A stretch of 64,000 bases of DNA from Faecalibacterium sp. An122 (GTDB taxonomy: Bacteria; Bacillota; Clostridia; Oscillospirales; Ruminococcaceae), in NCBI RefSeq assembly GCF_002160895.1, contig NZ_NFLL01000010.1, positions 1 through 64,000 on the forward strand. The letters are read 5' to 3'. The position numbers and the translations under genes are program-made. Positions within the stretch are counted from its first letter, which is position 1. Each line of letters starts with the position of its first letter. This document shows positions 1-7,165 of the stretch, in pieces. Below the pieces are notes generated by a model. The model did not search any database. It had not been told where the DNA came from and was given only the letters and a program-made list of their open reading frames with translations.

Positions 1-165
1 AGTCCCCCATCCGGCCCTGCGGGCCGCCTTCCCCCTTGGGGAAGGGCGTACCAGAACGCCCCGGCCCGCCTGGCGGCCCCGGAAGGTACCGCACGGTTCA
101 GCGGAGTCCCCCCTCCGTCGCCTTCGGCGACAGCTCCCCCGCTGGGGGAGCCTGCGTCCCAAAGG
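1..165. repeat. Intergenic palindromic repeats, two GC-rich copies
   Basis: No gene is seen in 1-312. Two related GC-rich blocks, about 1-60 and 100-163, each combine a stem-loop (GGCCCTGCGGGCC; GTCGCCTTCGGCGAC) with a second one built on CCCC...GGGG (CCCCTTGGGG; CCCCCGCTGGGGG). Short elements of this layout resemble REP/BOX-like intergenic palindromes. The family assignment is a judgement from pattern, not a database match. Confidence 0.5.
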
Positions 166-219
166 CCCCCGGCCGGATCGGGTGGATTTCAAAAAACAAA
201 AAATATTTTTCCTTTTTTG

Positions 220-244
220 GCGCCCGCGCAAGCGGGCGCTTTTC
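220..244 (+). terminator. Intrinsic terminator (plus strand)
   Basis: Perfect 8-bp stem GCGCCCGC/GCGGGCGC with a GCAA loop, followed by TTTT. It would end transcription entering from before the window. Confidence 0.6.
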
Positions 245-262
245 GTTTGGAAAAGGCCGGAC

Positions 263-295
263 AACAAAAAATCCCCGGCCCAGAGGGTCGGGGAT
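263..295 (-). terminator. Intrinsic terminator of the ATP-grasp gene
   Basis: On the minus strand a strong stem (ATCCCCGACC/GGCCGGGGAT, 271-295) is followed by a T-run (263-270). It lies 18 bp past the stop of the ATP-grasp gene and probably closes the three-gene minus-strand cluster. Confidence 0.75.
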
Positions 296-312
296 GAAAG
301 ACGGGAAATGTT

Positions 313-1515
313 TTACTCGGTGGCCAGAACGTCTTTGTAGAACTGGTTCATTTCCTCCTCGGTGGAGAAGGTGGCCACATACATCTGGTTGCCCATGGCG
401 TCGGCCAGCGCGGCAGGAATGCGGTCCACCATCCGCATGTTGTTCTGGTAGCGCTGCATGATCTGCTCGTGGCTCAGGGCAAAGGGCTTGCCGTCCCGGC
501 GGCCGGCGTAGGCGCAGTAGAAGTGCTGGCCCACCGGCATGTCGGTGCCGCCGAAGGCCACCATGTCCGCCCAGATCTTGTAGACGTTGGTGGAACGGGC
601 AAAGTTGATCATGTCGGGGGTAAAGCCGCCGCAGGGCCGCATGTTGACCTCCAGGGCCACAATCTTGCCCTTTTCGCCCATGCTGGCCTGGTCCTCGGTC
701 ATGCGGAAGAACTCAAAGTGGACAAACCGGCTCTTGACGCCGAAGCTCTTGACCGCGGCCCGGCCGGCGGCGCGGGTGTCGTCGGGCAGGTCCTTCACAA
801 TGTAGTAGATGGAGTTGTCGCTGTTGTTGACGATGTCCATGATGGACATGGGGGTCACGTTGCCCGCCTCAAAGATGGGATTGCCGTGGGCGTCGATGAT
901 GGCGTCGTAGCTGTTCACCTCGGCGTGGACAAACTCCTCCATGATGTAGGGTGCAAAGGGATGGGCGGCGTACTTGTAGGCCAGGAACTCCTGCAGTTCC
1001 CGGTCGGAGGACAGCTTGTAGGTGTCGGAAGCGCCCACGCCGTTGTCCGGCTTGACCACCACAGGATAGCCCACCTCGTCGATGAACTTGCGGCAGCTCT
1101 CAAAGTTGTCCACCATGTGATACCGGGCAGTGGTGATGCCGGCCTTCTGGTAGAAGGGCTTCATCTTGCTCTTGTACTTGATGCGGGGAATGTCCTCCAG
1201 ATGGAAGCCGGTATTGATGTTGAAGTCGGTGCGCAGCCGGGCATCCTGCTCCAGCCAGTACTCGTTGTTGGACTCCAGCCAGTCAATCTTGCCGTACTTG
1301 AAGGCAAAGAAGGCCACGGCGCGGTACACCTCGTCGTAGTTCTCCAGGCTGCCCACTTTGTAGTACTCGTTCAGGCTCTCCTTCAGCTCGGGCATCAGTT
1401 CGTCGTAGGGCTGGTCGCCGATGCCCAGAACGTTCATCCCGTTGTTCTGCAGCTCATGGCAGAACTGCCAGTAATTGGTGGGGAAATTGGGGGAAATGAA
1501 GATGAAATTTTTCAT
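313..1515 (-). CDS. ATP-grasp domain ligase/carboxylase-like protein
   Basis: 400-residue protein with an ATP-grasp architecture: an N-terminal preATP-like region (NFIFISPNFPTNYW), a central block with PVVVKPDNGVGASDTYK (nucleotide-binding Lys and Gly-rich loop), and a C-terminal metal-binding stretch ALEVNMRPCGGFTPDMIN. ATP-grasp enzymes join a carboxylate to an amine or thiol through an acyl-phosphate; the substrate here cannot be read from sequence. The ATG at 1515 is chosen because AGAGGA lies just upstream; an in-frame GTG at 1533 would place that RBS inside the coding region. It is the last gene of a minus-strand cluster with two alpha/beta hydrolases, 127 bp after the preceding gene. 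Automatic pipelines may call such proteins biotin carboxylase-like, but no biotin-carrier partner is present. Confidence 0.85.
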   Translation of the reverse strand: MKNFIFISPNFPTNYWQFCHELQNNGMNVLGIGDQPYDELMPELKESLNEYYKVGSLENYDEVYRAVAFFAFKYGKIDWLESNNEYWLEQDARLRTDFNINTGFHLEDIPRIKYKSKMKPFYQKAGITTARYHMVDNFESCRKFIDEVGYPVVVKPDNGVGASDTYKLSSDRELQEFLAYKYAAHPFAPYIMEEFVHAEVNSYDAIIDAHGNPIFEAGNVTPMSIMDIVNNSDNSIYYIVKDLPDDTRAAGRAAVKSFGVKSRFVHFEFFRMTEDQASMGEKGKIVALEVNMRPCGGFTPDMINFARSTNVYKIWADMVAFGGTDMPVGQHFYCAYAGRRDGKPFALSHEQIMQRYQNNMRMVDRIPAALADAMGNQMYVATFSTEEEMNQFYKDVLATE

Positions 1516-1642
1516 ATGGATTCCTCTTTTCACAGTTCAGAACGGCCGGACCCCGGCCGGGGGCGATGTCGGAAAATACCGTTCCCGCCAGGGACGGAAA
1601 CGGCCGGGCGCCGCAGCCCGTGCCGCCGGACCAGCCGGTCCG

Positions 1643-2395
1643 TCAGCCCAGCAGATGGGGCATGTAGTAGATCACCTGCTTGTACCACCAGGGCCAGTCG
1701 TGGCAGACGTCGCTGCCCCAGATGTCCACCCAGACGGGGATGCCCTTCTGCTCGAAGATCTCCTTCATCCGCCAGGTGGTGGCGGGCTGCTCCCAGTCGC
1801 CCTGGCCGCAGCAGACCACCGCCTTTTTGGAGCGGTAATAGTCCATGAAGGGGTGATCGGTGGGGAAATTGGCCATGTAGTCCACCGGCGAATTGCGGTA
1901 GACCACCTCGTCCATATACCCGTCGAAGCCGTAGCTGGCGGTGTAGATGCCGCTGAGGGCCAGGCACCCGTCGAACAGGTCGGGGTGGCGCAGGTAGAGG
2001 TTGAGGACGTGGGTGGCGCCCAGGCTGCACCCGAAGGGGATGATGCCGGGCAGGCTGTCCCAGCCGTTCCGCTCGCAGGCGATCCGCTGCAGCATGGGGC
2101 AGGCCTCCTGGACGATGTAGTCCAGCCACTGCTCGTAGCGGCGAATCCGCCAATAGGGGTCCCCGGTCTTGTCCGACCAGGTCTCCTTGTCCATGGTGTC
2201 GATGGACAGGACCATCAGCTGGCCCGACTCAATCCAGGGCGCCAGGGTGCCGGCCATGTGGTAATTCTCAAAGTCGAAGAACCGCCCGTCCTGGCAGGGG
2301 ATGAACAGCATGGGCCGCCCGGCGTGGCCGTACAGCTTGCACTCCATCTCCCGCCCCAGAGCGGGGCTGTATTCCTTGAAATATTGCGTCTCCAT
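1643..2395 (-). CDS. Alpha/beta hydrolase, putative esterase
   Basis: 250-residue cytosolic protein without signal peptide. It carries a GxSxG-type nucleophile elbow (GCSLGA, about residue 135) and an N-terminal hydrolase core strand (PMLFIPCQDGRFFDFEN). A late Asp is plausible, and His in SDVCHDWPWW could complete the Ser-Asp-His triad. The start follows an RBS-like GGAGGCAGCA. It begins 10 bp after the other esterase gene and is followed by the ATP-grasp gene, so the three are probably co-transcribed. Two different hydrolases beside a ligase suggest release or transfer of an acyl or peptidyl product, but no substrate can be assigned. Confidence 0.8.
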   Translation of the reverse strand: METQYFKEYSPALGREMECKLYGHAGRPMLFIPCQDGRFFDFENYHMAGTLAPWIESGQLMVLSIDTMDKETWSDKTGDPYWRIRRYEQWLDYIVQEACPMLQRIACERNGWDSLPGIIPFGCSLGATHVLNLYLRHPDLFDGCLALSGIYTASYGFDGYMDEVVYRNSPVDYMANFPTDHPFMDYYRSKKAVVCCGQGDWEQPATTWRMKEIFEQKGIPVWVDIWGSDVCHDWPWWYKQVIYYMPHLLG

Positions 2396-2405
2396 TGCTG
2401 CCTCC

Positions 2406-3176
2406 TTAGACGTCGAGACCGTAGAACAGGGTCTCCATCACGAAGGGGAGCTGCCGCTCCCAACTGGCTTCGCTGTGGGTGCCGCCCGGCACAATCCGCT
2501 GGGTCAGATGCACCCCGCGGTTCATGACCTTGGTGCCAAAGGAACCAAAGTCCCGCCGCATGGTCTTATGATTTCCCATTTCCTCCGAGCCGTAGTCCAT
2601 ATACAGGATGGTGTCGGGCTGGATCTTGGCCCGGGTCACCAGGGCCTTGAGCTTGTCGGGAGCCACCCAGATGGAGGGCGACAGGGCCGCCGCCCGGCTG
2701 TACACGTCGTTGTACTTGAACAGGGCGTACAGGCTCATGAGGCCGCCCATGGAACTGCCTGCGATGAAGGTGTGTTCCCGGTCGGGCAGGGTGCGGCATT
2801 CGCTGTCCACAAAGGCCTTGAATTCCTGGATGAACCACCCCATGGTGTCATCCCCGTGGCCCTCAAACCGGCCCAGCTCCTTTTCCTCAAAGCGATAGGG
2901 GGAATATTCGTCCAGGCGCTCGTAGTGTTCCCCGGTGTTGCACTCCAGGGCCGCCACAATCAGGGGCACCCGGTTTTCGTCCAGAAACCGCTCCATCCCC
3001 CAGCTCTTGCCGTAGGTGGCATCGGAATCCCAAAAGACATTCTGCCCGTCGAACATATACAGCACCGGATACCGGCGGTCCGGTTCCCGGTCATAGTCCA
3101 CCGGCAGATAGAAATAGGCGGCACGTTCTTCCTCCCCGTTGACTGCGGGATAAGGCACGCTCCATTTTCTGACCAT
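2406..3176 (-). CDS. Esterase, IroE/Fes/D-like alpha/beta hydrolase
   Basis: 256-residue protein of the putative esterase (esterase D/Fes) superfamily. Visible marks are YPVLYMFDGQNVFWD near the N-terminus, the nucleophile elbow AGSSMGGLMSLYAL (Ser about residue 145), and GGTHSEASWERQLP near the C-terminus, which supplies the expected catalytic His. Relatives cleave esters of siderophores, formylglutathione or acylated sugars. No siderophore genes lie nearby, so the substrate is open. The ATG at 3176 has an AGAGAGGAAT-type RBS. This is the first gene of the minus-strand hydrolase/hydrolase/ATP-grasp cluster. Confidence 0.85.
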   Translation of the reverse strand: MVRKWSVPYPAVNGEEERAAYFYLPVDYDREPDRRYPVLYMFDGQNVFWDSDATYGKSWGMERFLDENRVPLIVAALECNTGEHYERLDEYSPYRFEEKELGRFEGHGDDTMGWFIQEFKAFVDSECRTLPDREHTFIAGSSMGGLMSLYALFKYNDVYSRAAALSPSIWVAPDKLKALVTRAKIQPDTILYMDYGSEEMGNHKTMRRDFGSFGTKVMNRGVHLTQRIVPGGTHSEASWERQLPFVMETLFYGLDV

Positions 3177-3315
3177 GGTTCATTCCTCTCTGGGCGGGCC
3201 GCTGCATCCGTCAGAAGCCGCTGCGGCCCTTCCCCACGCCCCGGCCTCCGGCCGCGGGCGTGTACATATAGTTTATCACAGTAAAGCAAAGTAGTAAAGG
3301 CTTTCTGCACCAAAA

Positions 3316-3603
3316 AACTCCCGCCGGACTTGCGGGGCGGGAGTAGAAACCGGCGGCAGCCTTTTAAAATCGGTCCGGCCTGGATGACATGTGCGTACAG
3401 GCCGGACACCGACCGGGAAATGTTGCGGCCAAGCTGTGCCCGCCGCAGGGCGGGTGCGGGCTTGGCCGGGACATTTTGTCGGAAAGGGGGGTACTGGGGG
3501 GAAAGCGGGACGGTCGTGCGAATGCACGCCGGAGCGGGTTCCCCTCAGGGCGTGTCGGCCCCCGACACGCCAAACTCCCGCCGGACTTGCGGGGCGGGAG
3601 TTC
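3316..3603. other. Hairpin-dense intergenic region with a duplicated stem-loop
   Basis: The 447-bp gap 3177-3623 has no convincing gene but five strong stem-loops. ACTCCCGCC/GGCGGGAGT occurs twice with an identical interior (3317-3344 and 3574-3601). Between them are GTCCGGCCTG/CAGGCCGGAC (3373-3407), CGGCCAAGC/GCTTGGCCG enclosing an inner CCCGCC stem (3426-3468), and GGCGTGTCGG/CCGACACGCC (3549-3571). The outer copies can act as minus-strand terminators, the 3317 copy with TTTTTT after it. The inner stems may be a small structured RNA or repeat debris. Confidence 0.55.
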
Positions 3604-3623
3604 TTTCTATCAGCAGACTGCGC

Positions 3624-4703
3624 TTAGTAGACCTTTTCCACGGGGACGATCCAGCCCTTGGTGTCGGGCAGGCGGCCCCACTGCATACCGGTCATGGTGT
3701 CGTACAGTTTCTGGGTGACGGGGCCGATCTTGCCGTCGCCGATGTAGGCGTGCTCGCCCTTCCAGACCAGTTCCTTGACGGGAGAAACCACGGCGGCGGT
3801 GCCGGTGCCGAAGACTTCCTCCAGCTTGCCCTCCTGGGCGGCCTTCATGACGTCGGCGATGGCCAGCTTGCCCTCGATGACCTCATAGCCCCAGTCCTTC
3901 AGCAGCTCGATGCAGCTGCGGCGGGTGACGCCGGGCAGAACGGTGCCCACGGTGGCGGCGGTGTAGACCTTGCCGTCGATCTTGAACATGATGTTCATGC
4001 TGCCGACTTCCTCGACGTACTTCTTCTCGACGCCGTCCAGCCACAGAACCTGGGCATAGCCCTGCTCCTCGGCCAGCTCGCCGGCCTTGATGGAGGCGGC
4101 ATAGTTGCCGCCGCACTTGGTGAAGCCGGTCAGGCCGGGTGCGGCGCGGATGTAGTCATCCTCCACGTAAATCCGCACCGGGTTGATGCCCTCGGCGTAG
4201 TAGGCGCCGGAGGGAGAGCAGATGATGCAGAAGGTGTAGTGATGGGAAGCGTGGACGCCCAGGCCCACGTCGGTGGCAAAGACAAAGGGACGGATATACA
4301 GGGAAGCGCCGTCGGCATGGGGCACCCAGTCGCGGTCCACATCCACGATGGCCTTGACAGCCTGGATGTAGTCCTCCTCGGGGATGGTGGGGATGCACAG
4401 ACGGTCAGCCGAATCCTGCATCCGCTTGGCGTTGCAGTCGGGGCGGAACAGCTGAATGGTGCCGTCGGCGGTGCGGTAGGCCTTCATGCCCTCAAAAATC
4501 TCCTGGGCGTAGTGCAGGACGGTGGTGGCAGGGTCGATCTGGAAGGGACCATAGGGCACGATCCGCGCGTCGTGCCAGCCCTGACCGGCGGTGTAGTCCA
4601 TCACAAACATATGATCACTGAAGATCTTGCCGAAGCCCAGCTTCGACTCATCCTGCGGCTTGGCCTTAGGAGAGGCGGTACGGGTGATTTTGATATCCAA
4701 CAT
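3624..4703 (-). CDS. ilvE: Branched-chain amino-acid aminotransferase
   Basis: 359-residue fold-type IV PLP aminotransferase, which interconverts Leu/Ile/Val with their 2-oxoacids using glutamate/2-oxoglutarate. Diagnostic segments are DYTAGQGWHDARIVPYGPF, QEIFEGMKAYR, the PLP-lysine region FTKCGGNYAASIKAGE, the EEVGSMNIMF strand and FGTGTAAVVSPV. The length matches bacterial/mitochondrial-type BCATs. The start ATG at 4703 follows AGAGGG. It has its own promoter (4784-4811) and a monocistronic layout. A BrnQ transporter for the same amino acids lies far away at 34678. No T-box or leader peptide is visible in the roughly 75-nt leader. Confidence 0.95.
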   Translation of the reverse strand: MLDIKITRTASPKAKPQDESKLGFGKIFSDHMFVMDYTAGQGWHDARIVPYGPFQIDPATTVLHYAQEIFEGMKAYRTADGTIQLFRPDCNAKRMQDSADRLCIPTIPEEDYIQAVKAIVDVDRDWVPHADGASLYIRPFVFATDVGLGVHASHHYTFCIICSPSGAYYAEGINPVRIYVEDDYIRAAPGLTGFTKCGGNYAASIKAGELAEEQGYAQVLWLDGVEKKYVEEVGSMNIMFKIDGKVYTAATVGTVLPGVTRRSCIELLKDWGYEVIEGKLAIADVMKAAQEGKLEEVFGTGTAAVVSPVKELVWKGEHAYIGDGKIGPVTQKLYDTMTGMQWGRLPDTKGWIVPVEKVY

Positions 4704-4783
4704 GATGTTCCCTCTTTTCTCACTCTTGCACGAAACGCGCCCGGGCCCACCGCCCTTGCCGCTTTCGCCAAATGTTAGTTCTT

Positions 4784-4811
4784 ATTATAATAACAAGTGA
4801 AAAATTTACAA
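4784..4811 (-). promoter_or_regulatory. Promoter of ilvE
   Basis: Minus strand: -35 TTGTAA (4806-4811), 16-bp spacer, perfect -10 TATAAT (4784-4789). The expected transcript start is about 75 nt before the ilvE ATG. The rest of the 309-bp gap 4704-5012 holds only the opposing promoter and a GCCGCT/AGCGGC stem near 4888. Confidence 0.65.
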
Positions 4812-4862
4812 GAGGGACGGCAGATATTTTCATCTTAGGGTGCTGTAAGTTGCGCGGGATTG

Positions 4863-4871
4863 TGCTATAAT
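4863..4871 (+). promoter_or_regulatory. Extended -10 promoter for the HAD genes
   Basis: TGC followed by TATAAT (4866-4871) makes an extended -10 element. No good -35 is seen at 16-18 bp. It lies about 140 nt upstream of the first HAD gene. Confidence 0.45.
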
Positions 4872-5012
4872 AGCACTGGGTTTCGGGGCCGCTGCAAAGC
4901 GGCTTCCAGGGCCTCATTTCGCGCAGCTGCGGCCAAAACGCCGTCCCGTCCCGCCGGTGAGGCGGCCCGGTGCAAAAGCTGTTCCACGCAACAAACAACA
5001 AAGGATGACTGT

Positions 5013-5666
5013 ATGATACAAGGTGTTCTTTTCGATATGGACGGCCTGATGTTCGACACCGAACCGCTGTGGGGCGAGTCCTGGGCGCCGGCGCTGGAAG
5101 TGTTCGGCCTGCCCTTCAAAACCGGCCTGGATCAGGCGGCCCGGGGCGCCGCAGGGGAAAACCTGCGGGCGGTGCTGCGGAGCTATTACGGCCCCGACTG
5201 CCCCGCCGAGGCCATCATCCAGACCTTTGACCGGATCGCCCACGAGAAATTCCTGGCGCCGGTGCCCAAGAAGCCGGGCCTGGATGAGCTGATGGACTGG
5301 CTGGACGCCCAGGGGATTCCCATGGCCGTGGTGTCCTCCAGCGGGGCGGACGTCATCCGCCGCAACCTGGACAACTGGAATCTGACGTCCCGGTTCCGGG
5401 CTCTGGTGTCGGGAGAGATGGTCACCCGCTCCAAGCCCGACCCCGAGGCCTTCCTGCTGGGAGCCAAAGCGCTGGGTGTGGAGCCGGCCTCCTGCCTGGT
5501 GCTGGAGGACAGCCACAACGGCGTCCGGGCCGGCGCAGCCGGCGGCTTTGTCACCGTCATGGTCCCCGACCTGATGCCCGCCGACCAGGAGATGCAGAGC
5601 CTCTACACCATGAAGTGCGACAGCCTCTGCGAGGTGCTGGACAAGCTCAAGGCAGGTGAACTGTAA
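5013..5666 (+). CDS. HAD-superfamily phosphatase, beta-phosphoglucomutase/Gph-like
   Basis: 217-residue subclass IA HAD hydrolase. Motif I is FDMDGLMFDTEPLW (nucleophile Asp8, acid Asp10), motif II VVSSSG, motif III KPDPEAFLLGAKALG, and motif IV VLEDSHNGVRAGAAGG. The four-helix cap lies between motifs I and II. Relatives are sugar-phosphate phosphatases or beta-phosphoglucomutases, and the substrate cannot be picked from sequence. ATG 5013 follows AAGGATGACTGT; the open frame extends upstream without another credible start. The second HAD gene begins 4 bp past the stop, so the two are translated from one message. Confidence 0.88.
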   Translation: MIQGVLFDMDGLMFDTEPLWGESWAPALEVFGLPFKTGLDQAARGAAGENLRAVLRSYYGPDCPAEAIIQTFDRIAHEKFLAPVPKKPGLDELMDWLDAQGIPMAVVSSSGADVIRRNLDNWNLTSRFRALVSGEMVTRSKPDPEAFLLGAKALGVEPASCLVLEDSHNGVRAGAAGGFVTVMVPDLMPADQEMQSLYTMKCDSLCEVLDKLKAGEL

Positions 5667-5670
5667 TACA

Positions 5671-6474
5671 ATGGGGAATATTCGCGCTGCATTTTTCGAT
5701 ATTGACGGCACCCTGCTGAGTTTTGCCACCCATCAGGTGCCCCCTTCCACCCTGCGGGCCCTGAAAGAGATGAAGGCCGCCGGCATCAAGCTGTTCATTG
5801 CCAGCGGGCGGCCTCCCTTCTACATGAAAGGGATGGAGGAAACCCTGGGTGTGCCCTTTGACGGCTATGTGCTGACCAACGGCCAGTGCTGCACCGACGG
5901 GGACCTGAACCCCTTCTACATCCAGGCCCTGCCCAAGGAGTCGGTGCCTGCCCTGCTGCGGTGGCTGGAAGCCCACCCTGACACCCTCTGCGCCTTCTGC
6001 GAGGACGAATACGTCTACCTGAACCGCCCGGCGGATCTGGTGGAGAAACGGTGCGAGGACGCCCATCTGAACCCGCCCCGGCACCCGGTGGGCGACCCGG
6101 CCCGGGCTCTGACCCATACCACCTACCAGCTGAATCTGTACATGCCCCCTGAGATGGACGCCCCCTTTGCCGAGGCGGTGCCGGGCTATCGGGCGGTGCG
6201 GTGGAACCCGGTTTTTGCGGATGTGATCCCCGCCGACGGCGGCAAGGCCGAGGGCCTGGCCCGGATGATGGCCCGCCACGGCCTCACCGCCGACCAGTGC
6301 ATCGCATTTGGAGACGGCGGCAACGACATTGAGATGCTGCGGGCCGCCGGTACCGGCGTGGCCATGGGCAACGCCTCCCCCACTGTCCAGGCGGCCGCCG
6401 ACTACGTCACCGATACGGTGGACCGGGACGGCATCTGGAAGGCTGCGGTGCATTTCGGACTGATTCAGGAATAA
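5671..6474 (+). CDS. Cof-type HAD-IIB phosphatase
   Basis: 267-residue Cof/HAD-IIB hydrolase. Motif I is FFDIDGTLLSF, motif II FIASGRPPFYM, and motif IV FGDGGNDIEMLRAAGTGVAMGNA; the alpha/beta C2 cap sits between motifs II and III. Family members dephosphorylate small sugar phosphates or flavin and pyridoxal phosphates. ATG 5671 is chosen with AGGTGA (5654-5659) as RBS; an in-frame GTG at 5656 lies inside that RBS. Adjacent HAD genes of different cap class suggest a small phosphatase operon, possibly metabolite-repair or catabolic. Confidence 0.88.
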   Translation: MGNIRAAFFDIDGTLLSFATHQVPPSTLRALKEMKAAGIKLFIASGRPPFYMKGMEETLGVPFDGYVLTNGQCCTDGDLNPFYIQALPKESVPALLRWLEAHPDTLCAFCEDEYVYLNRPADLVEKRCEDAHLNPPRHPVGDPARALTHTTYQLNLYMPPEMDAPFAEAVPGYRAVRWNPVFADVIPADGGKAEGLARMMARHGLTADQCIAFGDGGNDIEMLRAAGTGVAMGNASPTVQAAADYVTDTVDRDGIWKAAVHFGLIQE

Positions 6475-6630
6475 TTCCTGAAAAGTGATGCAGTCACAGA
6501 CAAACGGCAGAAAATCGGGTATACTAGGACCATCGAAAGCGAGATGCTTCGAAACCAAAAACCAAACGAAACGGCCGCGCCGTGCGGCCCCCACGATACA
6601 ACAAAGACAAACCAAAAAGGAGAGACTACC

Positions 6631-7014
6631 ATGAAAGAGTTGAAGTTCTACGTTTGCAGCCACTGCGGCAACCTGGTCGAGATGGTCCACAGCTCGGGCG
6701 TTCCCATGATCTGCTGCGGCGAGGCCATGAAGGAACTAGTCCCCAACACCGTGGACGCTGCCGGTGAGAAGCACAAGCCGGTGGTCACCGTGGACGGCAG
6801 CACCGTCACCGTGGTGGTCGGCTCTGTGGCACACCCCATGACCGACGCTCACCTGATCCAGTGGGTGGTTCTGGAGACCGAGCAGGGCGTCCAGCGCAAG
6901 GAGCTGGCTGCCAACGCCGAGCCCAAGGCCGTCTTCACCCTGGCCGAGGGTGACAAGGCTGTGGCCGCTTACGCCTACTGCAACCTGCACGGCCTGTGGA
7001 AGACCGAGGTCTGA
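6631..7014 (+). CDS. dfx: Desulfoferrodoxin / 2Fe superoxide reductase
   Basis: 127-residue superoxide reductase, which reduces superoxide to hydrogen peroxide without releasing oxygen and is typical of anaerobes. The N-terminal desulforedoxin-like Fe centre is Cys9, Cys12, Cys28, Cys29 (CSHC...CC). The catalytic centre fits His48, His68, His74, Cys117 and His120 (EKHKP, AHPMTDAHLIQWV, YCNLHGLW), the expected four His plus one Cys. ATG 6631 follows AAAAAGGAGAG. It is monocistronic, with a TATACT -10-like box at 6520 and a terminator at 7051. No rubredoxin partner gene lies next to it. Confidence 0.95.
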   Translation: MKELKFYVCSHCGNLVEMVHSSGVPMICCGEAMKELVPNTVDAAGEKHKPVVTVDGSTVTVVVGSVAHPMTDAHLIQWVVLETEQGVQRKELAANAEPKAVFTLAEGDKAVAAYAYCNLHGLWKTEV

Positions 7015-7050
7015 TTCCCCATCTGACCGGATCTGACATCCAGACATAGC

Positions 7051-7101
7051 ATCGCCCCCGCCCGGACCTGGCGCTCAGCCAGCCGGACGGGGGCGATTTT
7101 T
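7051..7101 (+). terminator. Terminator after desulfoferrodoxin
   Basis: Stem ATCGCCCCCG / CGGGGGCGAT with a longer imperfect base and a TTTTT tail (7097-7101). Confidence 0.8.
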
Positions 7102-7165
7102 GCTTTGCCGAAAAAGCAAAAAAGGAGTTGGAAAAAGGAATCGTGAATTGCAAACAGAAAATCCC

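Noticed and set aside
36-461. 141-residue plus-strand frame at the window start
   Set aside because: It runs through palindromic repeats, a terminator and the antisense end of the ATP-grasp gene.
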